DNA of 37,911 nt from Chara braunii (taxonomy: Eukaryota > Streptophyta > Charophyceae > Charales > Characeae), in assembly GCA_003427395.1 (NCBI GenBank), contig BFEA01000290.1, forward strand, positions 1,840,235 to 1,878,145, given 5' to 3'. How positions within the stretch are numbered: position 1 is the first letter of the stretch; every line of letters begins with the position of its first letter. The position numbers and the translations under genes were made by a program. Below, one piece after another: positions 29,542-37,911 of the stretch. Under the pieces are notes generated by a model, which was not told the DNA's origin, did not search any database, and saw only the letters and a list, made by a program, of their open reading frames with translations.

Positions 29542-30459
29542 GTGAGCCGAAGTGAGGTGATCTCCACACCATTGCTGATGGAGATGATGCTTGGAATTAT
29601 AGTATCCAAGTGCAGCAATGGTGCTGAGAATGGCACAGGGGGAGGCATCGGTTCGTTGGTGGACGACACGCCAAGATGGCATCCGAACAGGTCACCGAGA
29701 TCAGTGATAACCATGGCAGTGCTTGAGAGGGCGATATGGGTACTAAGGAACATGGTATTGGAGGGGATTCCATATAGTTCTCGAGAGAAAGTGATGACTG
29801 CAATGATCGCTGTGCTAAAACGATCGTGGGCGTCGTCTTCGCACTTGGTGTCGGCAGCAGGTCTGCTTCATGGAGCGATCTCTACTCTGGACTTGTTAAC
29901 GACATCGAGCGAAGAGAGGGAGAAGCTGCGAAAACGCAGCGGATTGCCGCTGCTTGTGGGAGTTTTGAAGTGTATGGGCGTTCAAGGACTGATCACGAAT
30001 GGCGAATGCGCTGCCAACTCCGTTGTGACCTGCGGTACCCATATCCTCAAGAAGTTCATGGATGATCCGGGCGGTAAGGGAGAAGTGTTTCGAGCCAACA
30101 TTGTGCCGGTATTAGCCGACTGGTTATGCCGCCCAGCCTCAAAGAACAACGGGCCCGACTGCATGGCTTGTGATGCCCTAAAGCTACTCGATAAGCTGGT
30201 CGACAGCTCGTTGACCTCTCTGCCGAGGCCAACGTTGTCACGCACAGGCAAGGTGGTGCAGAAAGAGCTCGTCGAAGCTATGAATCAGGCGGAGTGTTTT
30301 GATGGGCTAGCCAAGCTCTCATTGTCAAGCCCACATAGCATCTGCAAGGAGTATTCAAGGAAGCTTCTCGACTCGTGGATGGAAACATGCACTTTCAAGG
30401 CTCTGAAGCAGTACGTTGCGGCAGCTGACTCCTATGCGCTCGCTAAGTCAATCCGCTGA
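29542..30459 (+). CDS. ARM/HEAT alpha-solenoid repeat protein, last coding block (305 codons plus stop)
   Basis: This block continues the frame of the block ending at 7434. The join reads EALYQ|VSRSEVISTP, with no interruption of an amphipathic helix pattern. It has the same balanced composition and ARM-like helices, such as STPLLMEMMLGIIVSKC, LERAIWVLRNMVLEG, REKVMTAMIAVLKRSW and KLRKRSGLPLLVGVLKCMG, ending AADSYALAKSIR and TGA. The first codon is GTG directly after an in-frame TAG that overlaps the splice acceptor (CGCTGTTGTAG|GTGAGC), so it is not an independent translation start. Together with the first block it gives roughly 1230 residues from the ATG at 4654. The precise family is not recognised. 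Confidence 0.88.
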   Translation: MSRSEVISTPLLMEMMLGIIVSKCSNGAENGTGGGIGSLVDDTPRWHPNRSPRSVITMAVLERAIWVLRNMVLEGIPYSSREKVMTAMIAVLKRSWASSSHLVSAAGLLHGAISTLDLLTTSSEEREKLRKRSGLPLLVGVLKCMGVQGLITNGECAANSVVTCGTHILKKFMDDPGGKGEVFRANIVPVLADWLCRPASKNNGPDCMACDALKLLDKLVDSSLTSLPRPTLSRTGKVVQKELVEAMNQAECFDGLAKLSLSSPHSICKEYSRKLLDSWMETCTFKALKQYVAAADSYALAKSIR

Positions 30460-30552
30460 GAGCCACTACACAGACAGAGAGGAGGTTGCGCACGGCTGCA
30501 GCTGACTCGTATGCTCTCGCTAAGCCAGCTCGGTGAGAGCCATGACACAGCC
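30413..30552 (+). repeat. Duplicated C-terminal/stop segment of the ARM gene
   Basis: The last 40 coding bases and the following 17 bp (30419-30476, GCGGCAGCTGACTCCTATGC...TGAGAGCCACTACACAG) recur as a diverged copy at 30497-30552, about 78 bp downstream, including the stop codon. It lies in the presumed 3' UTR. Confidence 0.85.
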
Positions 30553-31760
30553 AAACAAAGAAGGAGGTTGACGAGGTTGAACCCGGCTCAGTTAATAGAC
30601 TCATTATCTGAGCGTCAGCAAACTTAACCAGCTTCCCAGACTCACCGCCAACAACGCAACTTACTCTACTGCTGACTCAGCAGCTGACCCGGTCACCTGA
30701 CCCAGCCATGGGCTCAGGGCCAGTTTCACTACAGCATCAGTCAACTTAGACTCAGCAGACCCAACAACAGTTGGACTCCGTGGAGTTATTACAATTACCT
30801 GACTCGTCCTTCGGAACATCTGTTAAAATTGGAACAATACAGAGAAAGATTAGCATGGCCCCTGTGCGAGGATGGCGTGCACAAACAGACAAACTACCTG
30901 ACTCAGCAGACATAACAGCAGCCGTTGGAGCGGCACATGCAGCAGCAGCAGCCATCAAGCGCTAAGCCAGACACAGCACCAAGAGAGCATAGCAAGCTCT
31001 GTGGATCAACTCAATGAACATCAGCAGAGATAGCATACTCAAAAAATCACATAGGACACCAAGACTCAGCAGCAGAAGCAGAAGCAGAAGCAGAAGCAGA
31101 AGCAGCAGCAGGACCAGGAGGTTTTTACTAGACCCTCACGGTCATCAGCTCACTGCGAAGGAACGAAGCAAACCTGGGAGATCCAGGAGCAGGTCCAACA
31201 GAGCAGTCTGCATGGCGCATTCATCGCGATGCTCAGAGCAGAGTCAGCTATGGCATATCCGTCTGCTAGGCAGCAGACTATGTGCGGGTCCAACAGAGCA
31301 GTCTGCAGGACTCAGTGTGGCGTAATCAATCTGCTTAGAGCAGAGCCAGCATAGTGAACAGACTACATAGACTTGGCAGCAGGAGACAAGTGTGGGGACC
31401 ACCCTGCATTCACCATCACCCCCTGCCTGCGAACAAAGCACTGTCAGAAGCAGGGCCAGCAGACTCCATGGACTCAGAAAACTCGGCGATCACAAGAATG
31501 CTGAGCATAGTTGAGTGAGCTCAAAAGACCTCGTACCTAGAGCAGAGCGGGTTGAATTACTGCGCAGATGCTGTCACATGGAGCATGACTTTTTTGCACA
31601 ATTCAGAGGCACATCTCTGTCGCCAGCCTAACCAATACAAGCGGACTTTCTGCTTATTTAATCCAAGCAGTCAGTTTTTCATTACTCTAATTATTCTTGG
31701 ATTTGAATTTTGAAGTTTTGAAGTTTTGAACATCATTTCTACTTATACTTGAAGTTTGAT
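30553..31760 (+). other. ARM gene downstream region, CAG-rich, with tandem duplications
   Basis: The sequence is rich in CTCAGCAG/CAGCAGAAG motifs, including an (AGCAGA)n run at 31069-31112. A pair of about 95-bp units (31190-31284 and 31285-31375) shares GGTCCAACAGAGCAGTCTGC. No long frame or domain is seen. Part of it is probably 3' UTR of the ARM gene. No clear polyadenylation signal can be assigned. Confidence 0.5.
30806..30885 (+). pseudogene. U6 snRNA pseudogene, 3'-truncated
   Basis: GTCCTTCGGAACATCTGTTA (30806-30825), AAATTGGAACAATACAGAGA (30826-30845) and AAGATTAGCATGGCCCCTGTGCGAGGATG (30846-30874) match U6 snRNA from its first nucleotide through the ACAGAGA box, which pairs with 5' splice sites. 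Differences include an extra A after ACAGAGA, GCAAGGATGAC changed to GCGAGGATGGC, and loss of everything after about nucleotide 80. There is no T-run terminator, so it is not an active gene. It sits about 350 bp after the ARM stop codon. Confidence 0.88.
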
Positions 31761-31769
31761 TTGTACAGC

Positions 31770-31800
31770 CGGGGGGGGGGGNGAGGGGGGGGGGTNTTNT
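31770..31800 (+). repeat. Poly(G) tract with N gaps
   Basis: About 25 G residues are interrupted by several N positions. This is a likely assembly weak point, so adjacency of the two sides is not certain. Confidence 0.85.
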
Positions 31801-31848
31801 TATCAGGATAATGAATGAGTCAAGCAACGGGTGGGGGGGACCGCATGA

Positions 31849-33260
31849 GTGTTTACTCAGCCTCTCGGCACTACTGGCACCAATTTGAGTGAAGAGAGAA
31901 AGCAGTGTACAGCAGAAGGACTTGTGCAGAGAAGAAGGAAGGAGTCAGTTGATGAGGCAATCGCCAAGGTCAGCGGAGACACAGCAGATGAACTGGAAGG
32001 CTTGCTGCACAGAGAAGAAGGGAGGGAGGTGTATCTGGAAGAGGGGAAAACACTACAGCAAAGAAGGTGGTTTGAGCTGCGACGTAGATTGTGCAGGGAA
32101 GCGAGGCAGGCATGAGAAGGGGTCACCGATTGTGGCGGGCAAACACCAAGTGTGAGTGAGCGAAAGCAGAGAGCTGAAAGGATTGTGCAGAGAGAGAAGG
32201 AGGAGTATATGCAAGAGTGCAGAACAATGGCCTGCCAGGAAGGTGGCTTAAGCTACACAGATGGGCTAGGGAAGCGTCGCATGCATCTGAACTTATTTGG
32301 AAATGATGATGTGGAACTTGATGGATCTGGAATTGGTGAAACAAAATGAGACATGATGAGAAAGGACTTGGGGTGCAAACAACCTTGTCATTTGACGTAT
32401 GCTGATTACGACGGGGAAGAAGTGGAAAAGGACGAGGTAAGCCGCGACAAATTGGGATGAAGTCTAACGGAATTCAGAGTTCACCAAATCGAGGTCCGCG
32501 AGTGGTGTTGTAGCGGAGCAGCTTCGGCTGCGATGAGAAGCCTCTGTGGCCGGCAGCTGGGAAAGCATAACTAAGGGAACAAGCACAGAGAACACTTAAG
32601 TCTGCCCGACTGTACTGCTGCCCACTGGTGAAGAACCATTCATCGACAATGGGCCGGGCAAAGTACGCTGAAGTCTGTTCGCGTGTACTGCTGCCCGTCA
32701 AAGTAGAATCGTTCTTCATAAGCAGTTGCTAACACCGTCAAGCGTGATCCTTTCTCTTTTTCAGAAAAGGAGTGTCCTGGCATCCAAGCATGACATGGAA
32801 TTCCGAACGCCGACCTTCTTAGTGTTTCTTGGGCGCTCAATGAGCAAAGAACCATGCTACCGAGTGTGCCTGCCGGGGTGCAAGACGCACTCCCATCACG
32901 GCCACCATCCAGTACATGTGTGCTGCTCAGCAAGGCTCGCAGAGGACAAGAGGCCAAAGCTGACAGAGCAGGAGGGATCGGAGCTTGCAGAGGAGGAGAG
33001 ATCAAAGCCTTTTGCGCAAATGAATTTGAGGAGCCTGAGTGTGCCTGGTCAACAAGCTGTCCAGGTACACCACACTTTTTGCCCCCGAGTCGACAGCTGG
33101 CACAGCGGCGTAACACCGCATTGCACCAAATTGACAGGAAGCTGAACCAGAGTCATGACAGGGGGTTACGGTTTAAACTTTTAACTTTAACTTCAATCCC
33201 CCGGACGTGCAAGTTTACTATGGAACTCATGGGCCCATCTCATCTCCATGGTACCGATCA
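31849..33260 (+). other. Unidentified repetitive region
   Basis: Short frames (for example 31849-32115, Glu/Arg-rich) show no domain. Local imperfect duplications occur: a GTGAG-GAGAAAGCAG...TTGTGCAGAGA unit near 31885 and 32151, and a TCTG--CG--TGTACTGCTGCCC unit near 32600 and 32673. A segment near 33005-33140 (GCAAATGA...CCTGGTCAA-AA-CTGT...TTGCACC-AAATTGACAG) reappears diverged at 33977-34050, suggesting a dispersed repeat family of unknown type. Confidence 0.4.
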
Positions 33261-33394
33261 ATGAGTTCAGTCCCTATATATTGATCAGTCCCAATACATT
33301 AAATTATTAATCAATATGTCCAGTTCTGCACTGGGAGTCCACCAAACGACTTTAGGACGGCCTTGCTCCCCTGTCGTCTGATGGGATCTGCGTG

Positions 33395-33860
33395 GTGCAG
33401 GCTGCAACCACCACGGAGGCAGCAACGCGTACCTGCTGCAGGCAGAGAAGCAGAGTATGTACCTGTTGCAGGGTGCAACTACTGTGGCGACAGGGTGGAT
33501 GTACGTGATGCAGGCAGAGGACCAAAGGATGCACCTGGTGCACGATGCAACCACTGTGGCGGCAGCATGAAGGTACCCGGTGCAGTCAGAGGACCAGAGG
33601 GTGTACCCGGTGCAGGACGCAACCGCTGCGGCGGCAGTACGCACGTACCTGGTGCAGACAGAAGACAAGAGGATGTACCTGGTGCAAGCAGAGCTCCAGA
33701 GGATGTGCCTGGTGCAGGATGCAAGCCCTTCGGCGACAGCACGGATGCACCTGGGGCGGGCAGAGGACCAGAGGATGTCCCTGGTGCAGGACGCAACTAC
33801 TGCGACGGCAGCACATATGTATCTGGTGCAGGCTGCGAACCAGAAGAGCATCAAACTATA
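33395..33860 (+). repeat. 72-bp-period minisatellite, about 6.5 units
   Basis: Units start at 33395, 33465, 33538, 33610, 33682 (a 30-bp partial), 33712 and 33784, each beginning GTGCAGG-TGCAAC and containing GGCGGCAGCA and CAGAGGACCAGAGGATGTAC. Because the period is a multiple of three, several frames stay open on both strands. The 170-codon + frame 33363-33875 encodes units like GAGCNYCGG...GPEDVP. No upstream gene structure supports translation. Confidence 0.93.
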
Positions 33861-34289
33861 GCACCAGGTTGCTAGGGCATAAGTGGAAATGGACAGAAAA
33901 GGGGATCAAGCGAGTTGGGAAGTAAACGAGGGTAGTACGATGGCCACATAGAGGCAAAACGACAGAAAATCTTTGGGCAAATGACGTTCAGGAACCTGAA
34001 CCTGGTCAAAAAACTGTTTGGGTGCATCACATTGCACCCAAATTGACAGTACCAGCTGGTAGAAATGTTGATATCAGGTTCGTTGAAATAGCATCCGGCG
34101 ACTATCCGGCCTTCTGGGCAACCAGTTATAGCAATTGTAGATGTATGCACAAGGGAAAGGGGGAGCATTTGCTGCACACTCTCGAGGGTGCGACCTTTCA
34201 AAAGCAAGCAGGGAATAGGAGGAGCTTGTGCCTGAAAACTGAGCTGTCAGCTACAGATTACCCAGGTGGATTGAATTTGAATAAATATT

Positions 34290-34550
34290 ATTATATATCG
34301 TCACATATATATATAGTCACAGAGAATTGCCCAGTGAACCGTAGGCAGAAAAATCGGAGACAAGAACAAGAAACAGAGGGCCGTGACAGATTGGTTCGTC
34401 GGACTTTCACCGACTCGAATACATATATATATCGTCAAATAGAACTGCCCGGTAAACCGTAGGCAGAGAGGGAGAAGAGGACAACAAACGAGGGGCTGTG
34501 ACAAACTGTTTCGTCGGAGTTTCACCGACTCATATATATATCGTCACAAA
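34290..34550 (+). repeat. About 120-bp direct repeat pair flanked by AT runs
   Basis: Two units share GAA-TGCCC-GT-AACCGTAGGCAGA, a purine-rich middle, and TTCGTCGGA-TTTCACCGACTC followed by ATATATATATCGTCA (about 34310-34427 and 34428-34545). No coding potential. Confidence 0.85.
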
Positions 34551-34698
34551 CAGATATATAGAAATATTCTCTCAAGCTCGTTTATGTGTTCAGCAATTGG
34601 CTTTACATGGTGGGCAATTCCATTCAGCCCCTTTTGTATATGTATACAAGTCTACATAATATTATATGTCATTTGCTTGGTGACATCTCTTTATGTAG

Positions 34699-34868
34699 GC
34701 ACTGTTGGTCTGTCGGTGCAAGGCTCCTGGCATTGCTGCTGTGAGCACACTCGTCGGGAGATGCAGTTTCGCATTCAAACCGAGCTCCCCCGATTTGACA
34801 ATGCTTTTGGAAGTGAACAGAAGACAAAAAGGATGACGAAGGATCCCGAGCTGAGCCATCGGGCCTAA
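34699..34868 (+). other. Candidate exon-like open segment (terminal), unassigned
   Basis: After an acceptor-like TCTTTATGTAG|GC (34698/34699), a frame encodes about 55 residues (TVGLSVQGSWHCCCEH...RMTKDPELSHRA) to a TAA. Its composition is more gene-like than the surroundings. I do not recognise a family, and no partner exon was found. It may be a transposed gene fragment or chance. Confidence 0.22.
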
Positions 34869-35165
34869 AGTCCTTTCACCTCACCTTGTGCACTCACCTC
34901 CATTTCTTTGCATTGGAAAACTGACAAATCAAAAATAATTATTTTCCTCAGCCTTACAAATTACAATGTATGTCCTCTCTCTCTCTCTGTGGTCAAGAAC
35001 AGACTGATTCTTGAGCCTTTTCTTATCCTTTCCTTTGCCTTCATCTTCATTCCACACTCCTTATTTTCCCTTACTTCCCTTTGCGGTTCTTTGTTTTGTC
35101 TTCTCTCCATCTCGCTTCTCTGTGTTTATCCCCGTCCCCCGCTTTACTCTGCCTCTTTCTCACAG

Positions 35166-35280
35166 CGTACAGGTGGGCCGTTATGGCACATGGAGATGCG
35201 GACAGCTCCCGCTCAACTTCATCAACGTGGCGAGTCTTGTACGTGAGAGGCGTGGTGAAGGGGGCGTTAAAGAAGAATGA
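35166..35280 (+). other. Candidate exon-like open segment, unassigned
   Basis: A strong pyrimidine tract ends in CTCTTTCTCACAG|CG (35165/35166), and the frame reads VQVGRYGTWRCGQLPLNFIN then VASL before a donor-like GTACGT near 35239; otherwise it runs to a TGA at 35280. It reads like real protein sequence, but I cannot name the family, and no neighbouring exon in the window completes it. Confidence 0.25.
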
Positions 35281-35450
35281 GAAAAATGGATGGTTTCTTT
35301 TTTCCTTCTTTTTTTTCCTTAACACTCTTAAAGAGCGTAAAGGGTCTCGCGTGACGCTCCCACGGAGACCCGCTGGCCAGTGTTGGGAAAGGCGGCGGGG
35401 CAAGGGGCGGGCCCACGGGACACCTGTGTCCTTTTTTTAATCTTTTTTTG

Positions 35451-35785
35451 TCGTTTTGTGGGCTCGCTGGCGTCGTTTCGTTTTGGACTCAGGGCCTCGC
35501 TGCACTACTCACGAGACTGAATCTACCACTGGAGTACGGAGAAATATGTTGCTTATTGTTTTTTGTCGTTTTGTGGGCCCGCTCGCGTCGTTTCGTTTTG
35601 GACTTACCGCCTCGCTGCACTGCTCACGAAACCAAATCTACCGCTAGAGTACGGAGAAATACCTTGCTTATCTTTTTTGTCGTTTTGTGGGCCAGCTCGC
35701 GTCGTTTCGTTTTGGACTTAGGGCCTCGCTGCACTACTCACGAGACTGAATCTACCGCTAGAGTGCGGAGAAATACATTGCCATN
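35451..35785 (+). repeat. About 115-bp tandem repeat, three units
   Basis: Units begin TCGTTTTGTGGGC at 35451, 35566 and 35680 and contain GTCGTTTCGTTTTGGACT and CTCACGA-AC-AAATCTACC-CT. The third ends at an N (35785) followed by about 26 A residues. It is a short satellite-like array, possibly continued in the gap. Confidence 0.93.
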
Positions 35786-36004
35786 AAAAAAAAAAAAAAA
35801 AAAAAAAAAAAAGGACAGGCCGCCAGCCCTACTGAGGGCCATTTTCCGCCTCGCTTTTTAGTTTCAAGTTGATGCCGTGGGCCAGTGTAGCGCCTGTTTG
35901 ACAATTTGGGATCTGTACCCAGATCCAAGCTTCATCTTTGACAGGGCTCTAAATTTCGAAGCATGAAGCAGCTCAGGATGCTGTGGTGCTGGAGTGTGTG
36001 TGTG

Positions 36005-36042
36005 CTGTCTCTTATACACATCTAGATGTGTATAAGAGACAG
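36005..36042 (+). other. Nextera mate-pair junction adapter (assembly contaminant)
   Basis: CTGTCTCTTATACACATCT (36005-36023), followed by AGATGTGTATAAGAGACAG (36024-36042), is the Tn5 mosaic end in both orientations, exactly as formed at a Nextera mate-pair circularisation junction. It is not genomic. Its minus-strand translation gives the familiar artefact peptide VSYTHLDVYKRQ. Confidence 0.98.
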
Positions 36043-36787
36043 GACAAGGGGAGGTACTAGGGGATAGGAGCAAGTGAGAGAGGGGGGGGGAGGGAGAAAA
36101 AGAATGCTTGGTGATAAATTGATAATGAATGCAAATCAGAAATCCATGGTCATACATATGAATTCTGCTACGTGTCCAGAAATCGACTTTGAGTTCTCAA
36201 AAACTCCTACAAAAAAAAAAAAGAAAAAAAAAAAGAACTTTGTAAAGTTTTTAAACCACCAGTACACAGCCCCAGCCTTGCAGAGAATGAACTCGTCCCG
36301 ACCACCGCAACTCTTGGCGCCGGGCTGCCGTTGATATATTTCATCAATGGCCTTTGTTCTCTGTCTTCTATCAGCTCACTTGCGCAGATGGAACATAGTT
36401 CCTGTACTGGTGACCGCTTCTGGTTGTTCCTCCTCGTATATAGCCACGAGTTTACTGCCAAGGCACGATGGGCGATAAGCCATTGAAAACTTCTTAGTTT
36501 AAACCACCAGTACTTGGCCCAGCTATCGGCCGCGGGAAAAAAATAGAGTAGAAACGTTTCTAGTTGGATGAATTTGGGAGCTCCTGTAGTGGCCCGTACG
36601 TTTCCTAAAATCGCGTAGCGTTAACGGGCACGACTTTAGGAAGTACTGGTGGTTTAACTGCTGTTATGGTGAGAATACTGTTCCAGGGGGAGAGGGGCAT
36701 ATTATTAGGTGGTATGGTGAGGTGTGTTTCCCATCTATGGCTTATAATTTGAGAGGCAGCGACTGATCTCAGTCCCAACATGTATCC
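36043..36787. other. Adapter-bounded segment, probably chimeric
   Basis: This 745-bp stretch lies between two mate-pair junction adapters, so its placement next to either flank is unsupported. It includes an A12-G-A11-type run (36211-36233), a LINE fragment, and a TAAACCACCAGTAC motif at 36252 and 36499, with an inverted copy at 36641. Confidence 0.85.
36350..36524 (-). pseudogene. LINE ORF2 C-terminal fragment
   Basis: The minus-strand frame reads WAKYWWFKLRSFQWLIAHRA then LAVNSWLYTRR and ELCSICASELIEDRE. This matches the layout of the zf-RVT region in the two LINEs of this window (IRSMQWLITYVALPVNQWL then C-x2-C). Only about 58 codons remain, and it lies in the adapter-bounded segment, so it may come from elsewhere in the genome. 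Confidence 0.7.
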
Positions 36788-36825
36788 CTGTCTCTTATAC
36801 ACATCTAGATGTGTATAAGAGACAG
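36788..36825 (+). other. Second Nextera mate-pair junction adapter
   Basis: This is the same 38-bp double mosaic end as at 36005-36042: CTGTCTCTTATACACATCT then AGATGTGTATAAGAGACAG. It is an assembly contaminant. Confidence 0.98.
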
Positions 36826-37440
36826 GGGTGGGGGTTCTCCTAGCACCCCCTCGGGCCGCCTGTTACTTACTCGCACCTTCCCACCATGTCTACCTGAGCC
36901 CAGCATTTCCTCTGCCTCCTATCCCCGTGTCATCTGTATCCCCGAACCCTTCTGTCCTTGATATCCTACCTCTCCTACCATCAGGTTTTTCTTGGCTTTA
37001 CACCGTTCCTTCCTATCCCGAAACCTTAATCATATCTACCTATCCTTGATCCTTTGTTGTATGTACACCGAAAGTGGCCGAAGAAGGCCGAAAAAGGTCC
37101 ACACCGAAACCTTGGGTCCTGCACTATACATGTCTGCAGACTCTGCACGATTGCTATGTTCTAACTTCTAAGTTCTAAGTTCTAACCCCAGCATTTTCTT
37201 GACCCCTTTTACTCTCTTACCCCCCTCTATAGGTGAACACTCCCCCTCTTGCCCCTTACTATAATACTATGATCATACTACTATTTTTTTTCCCTCCCAT
37301 TATCGGAAGCTCCCAAATAACCCCGCCCATCCCTCCTAACTATGGTACGCACCGGTTGAGGTCAGTCCTCGTCATCCTGGGGACTAGGTACATGGCGCGT
37401 TCAAATGGATGGTTTCAGTGTTCGTTCGTTTGTTTGTTTT
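36826..37440. other. Intergenic sequence, no gene seen
   Basis: Pyrimidine-rich, with only short frames. A small triplication of AACTTCTAAG-TTCTAA occurs near 37161-37186. Confidence 0.5.
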
Positions 37441-37442
37441 TT

Positions 37443-37510
37443 AATCGTTTGTTTCACAAAGTGTGCTCTTTTAGTGGATAGATATGTGACAATTTCATGT
37501 ATATAGAATA
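37443..37510 (+). repeat. Diverged fragment of the foldback-element core
   Basis: GTTTCACAAAGTGTGCTCTTTTAGTGGATAGATATGTGACAAT (37450-37492) matches the inner arm of the inverted-repeat element (7918-7960) with few differences, continuing into a similar ATGTATATA stretch. It shows the core sequence is dispersed. Confidence 0.8.
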
Positions 37511-37691
37511 ATAGCAATGTATTCTTACAAGTCTTGTATGTCTTCAAGTGTCCAGCAATCGGCTTTACGTTCTCGAACACTTTCACCTGTTCTTTCAAGT
37601 TTCTCTATGTGCTCTCAGCAATTCTCTTCTTCTTCAGCAATTGCATTGGACTTTTCACAACCTTTACAAGCTCCGCGTTGAAGGAATGGTT

Positions 37692-37855
37692 ACAAACAAT
37701 GTTCTCGAATGCTTGGGGGAAAAAAAAAAAAAAAAAAAAAAAAAAAAAGCCTGGACTCCTTGGAGTGACCAAGAGACGTACAAACAATGTTCTAGAACGC
37801 TTGAAAAAAAAAAAAAAAGAATGCCTGGACTCCTTGGAGTGACTGAGAGACGTAT
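37692..37855 (+). repeat. About 85-bp tandem duplication with long A-runs
   Basis: Two units of the form ACAAACAATGTTCT-GAA-GCTTG, then A(n), then GCCTGGACTCCTTGGAGTGAC--AGAGACGTA. The A-runs are about 28 nt (37721-37748) and 15 nt. Confidence 0.9.
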
Positions 37856-37911
37856 TAGGAGGGGCTGCTCTTACCACCCTCCTGAATAATGAATCCGGTT
37901 GTTTATTGAGG

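Noticed and set aside
33395-33860. CRISPR-like array
   Set aside because: The 72-bp units are contiguous with no unique spacers, and the context is eukaryotic; it is a minisatellite.
35864-36157. Open frame containing VSYTHLDVYKRQ
   Set aside because: That peptide is the translation of the Nextera mosaic-end junction, a well-known annotation artefact.

Overview
This is eukaryotic nuclear DNA from a large, repeat-packed plant-type genome. The signs are L1-type LINEs, a Ty3/gypsy chromovirus with an initiator-tRNA-Met primer site, U6 snRNA pseudogenes, tRNA-derived SINE heads, long homopolymers and microsatellites, and one split host gene. A streptophyte green plant or alga (a charophyte such as Chara would fit) is my inference and is not proven by the sequence. 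The window is a draft assembly: it holds scattered N positions and two intact Nextera mate-pair junction adapters (36005-36042, 36788-36825).

The only convincing host gene is an ARM/HEAT-type alpha-solenoid protein on the + strand. Its large coding block (4609-7434) ends at a consensus donor, and the reading frame resumes in phase 0 at 29542-30459 after a consensus acceptor. The two blocks read as one protein of about 1230 residues, which implies an intron of 22,107 bp.

That intron holds, in order: a 1.17-kb inverted-repeat (foldback-like) element starting 53 bp after the donor (7488-8655); a degenerate L1-like LINE (about 8656-13154, +); a complete but decayed chromodomain-bearing Ty3/gypsy element (13376-24223, -), with a second, 5'-truncated LINE nested in its leader and bounded by a 16-bp target duplication (20386-22213, -); a palindrome-rich DNA element (24579-25406); a GT minisatellite; several tRNA-like SINE heads; a U6 pseudogene; and long simple repeats.

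Upstream of the gene (1-4400) are a 0.7-kb polypurine GAA tract, a cluster of GC-rich palindromes, a LINE endonuclease fragment (-), two tRNA-like SINE heads and a small MITE. Downstream (30460-37911) are a duplicated copy of the gene's own stop region, a second U6 pseudogene, many tandem duplications (72-bp, about 95-bp, about 115-bp, about 120-bp and about 85-bp periods), two weak exon-like open stretches and an adapter-bounded, probably chimeric segment holding a LINE fragment. The LINE and gypsy genes are all broken by frameshifts and stops, so nothing here looks like an autonomous mobile element today. I see no operons, CRISPR arrays, rRNA genes or intact tRNA genes.
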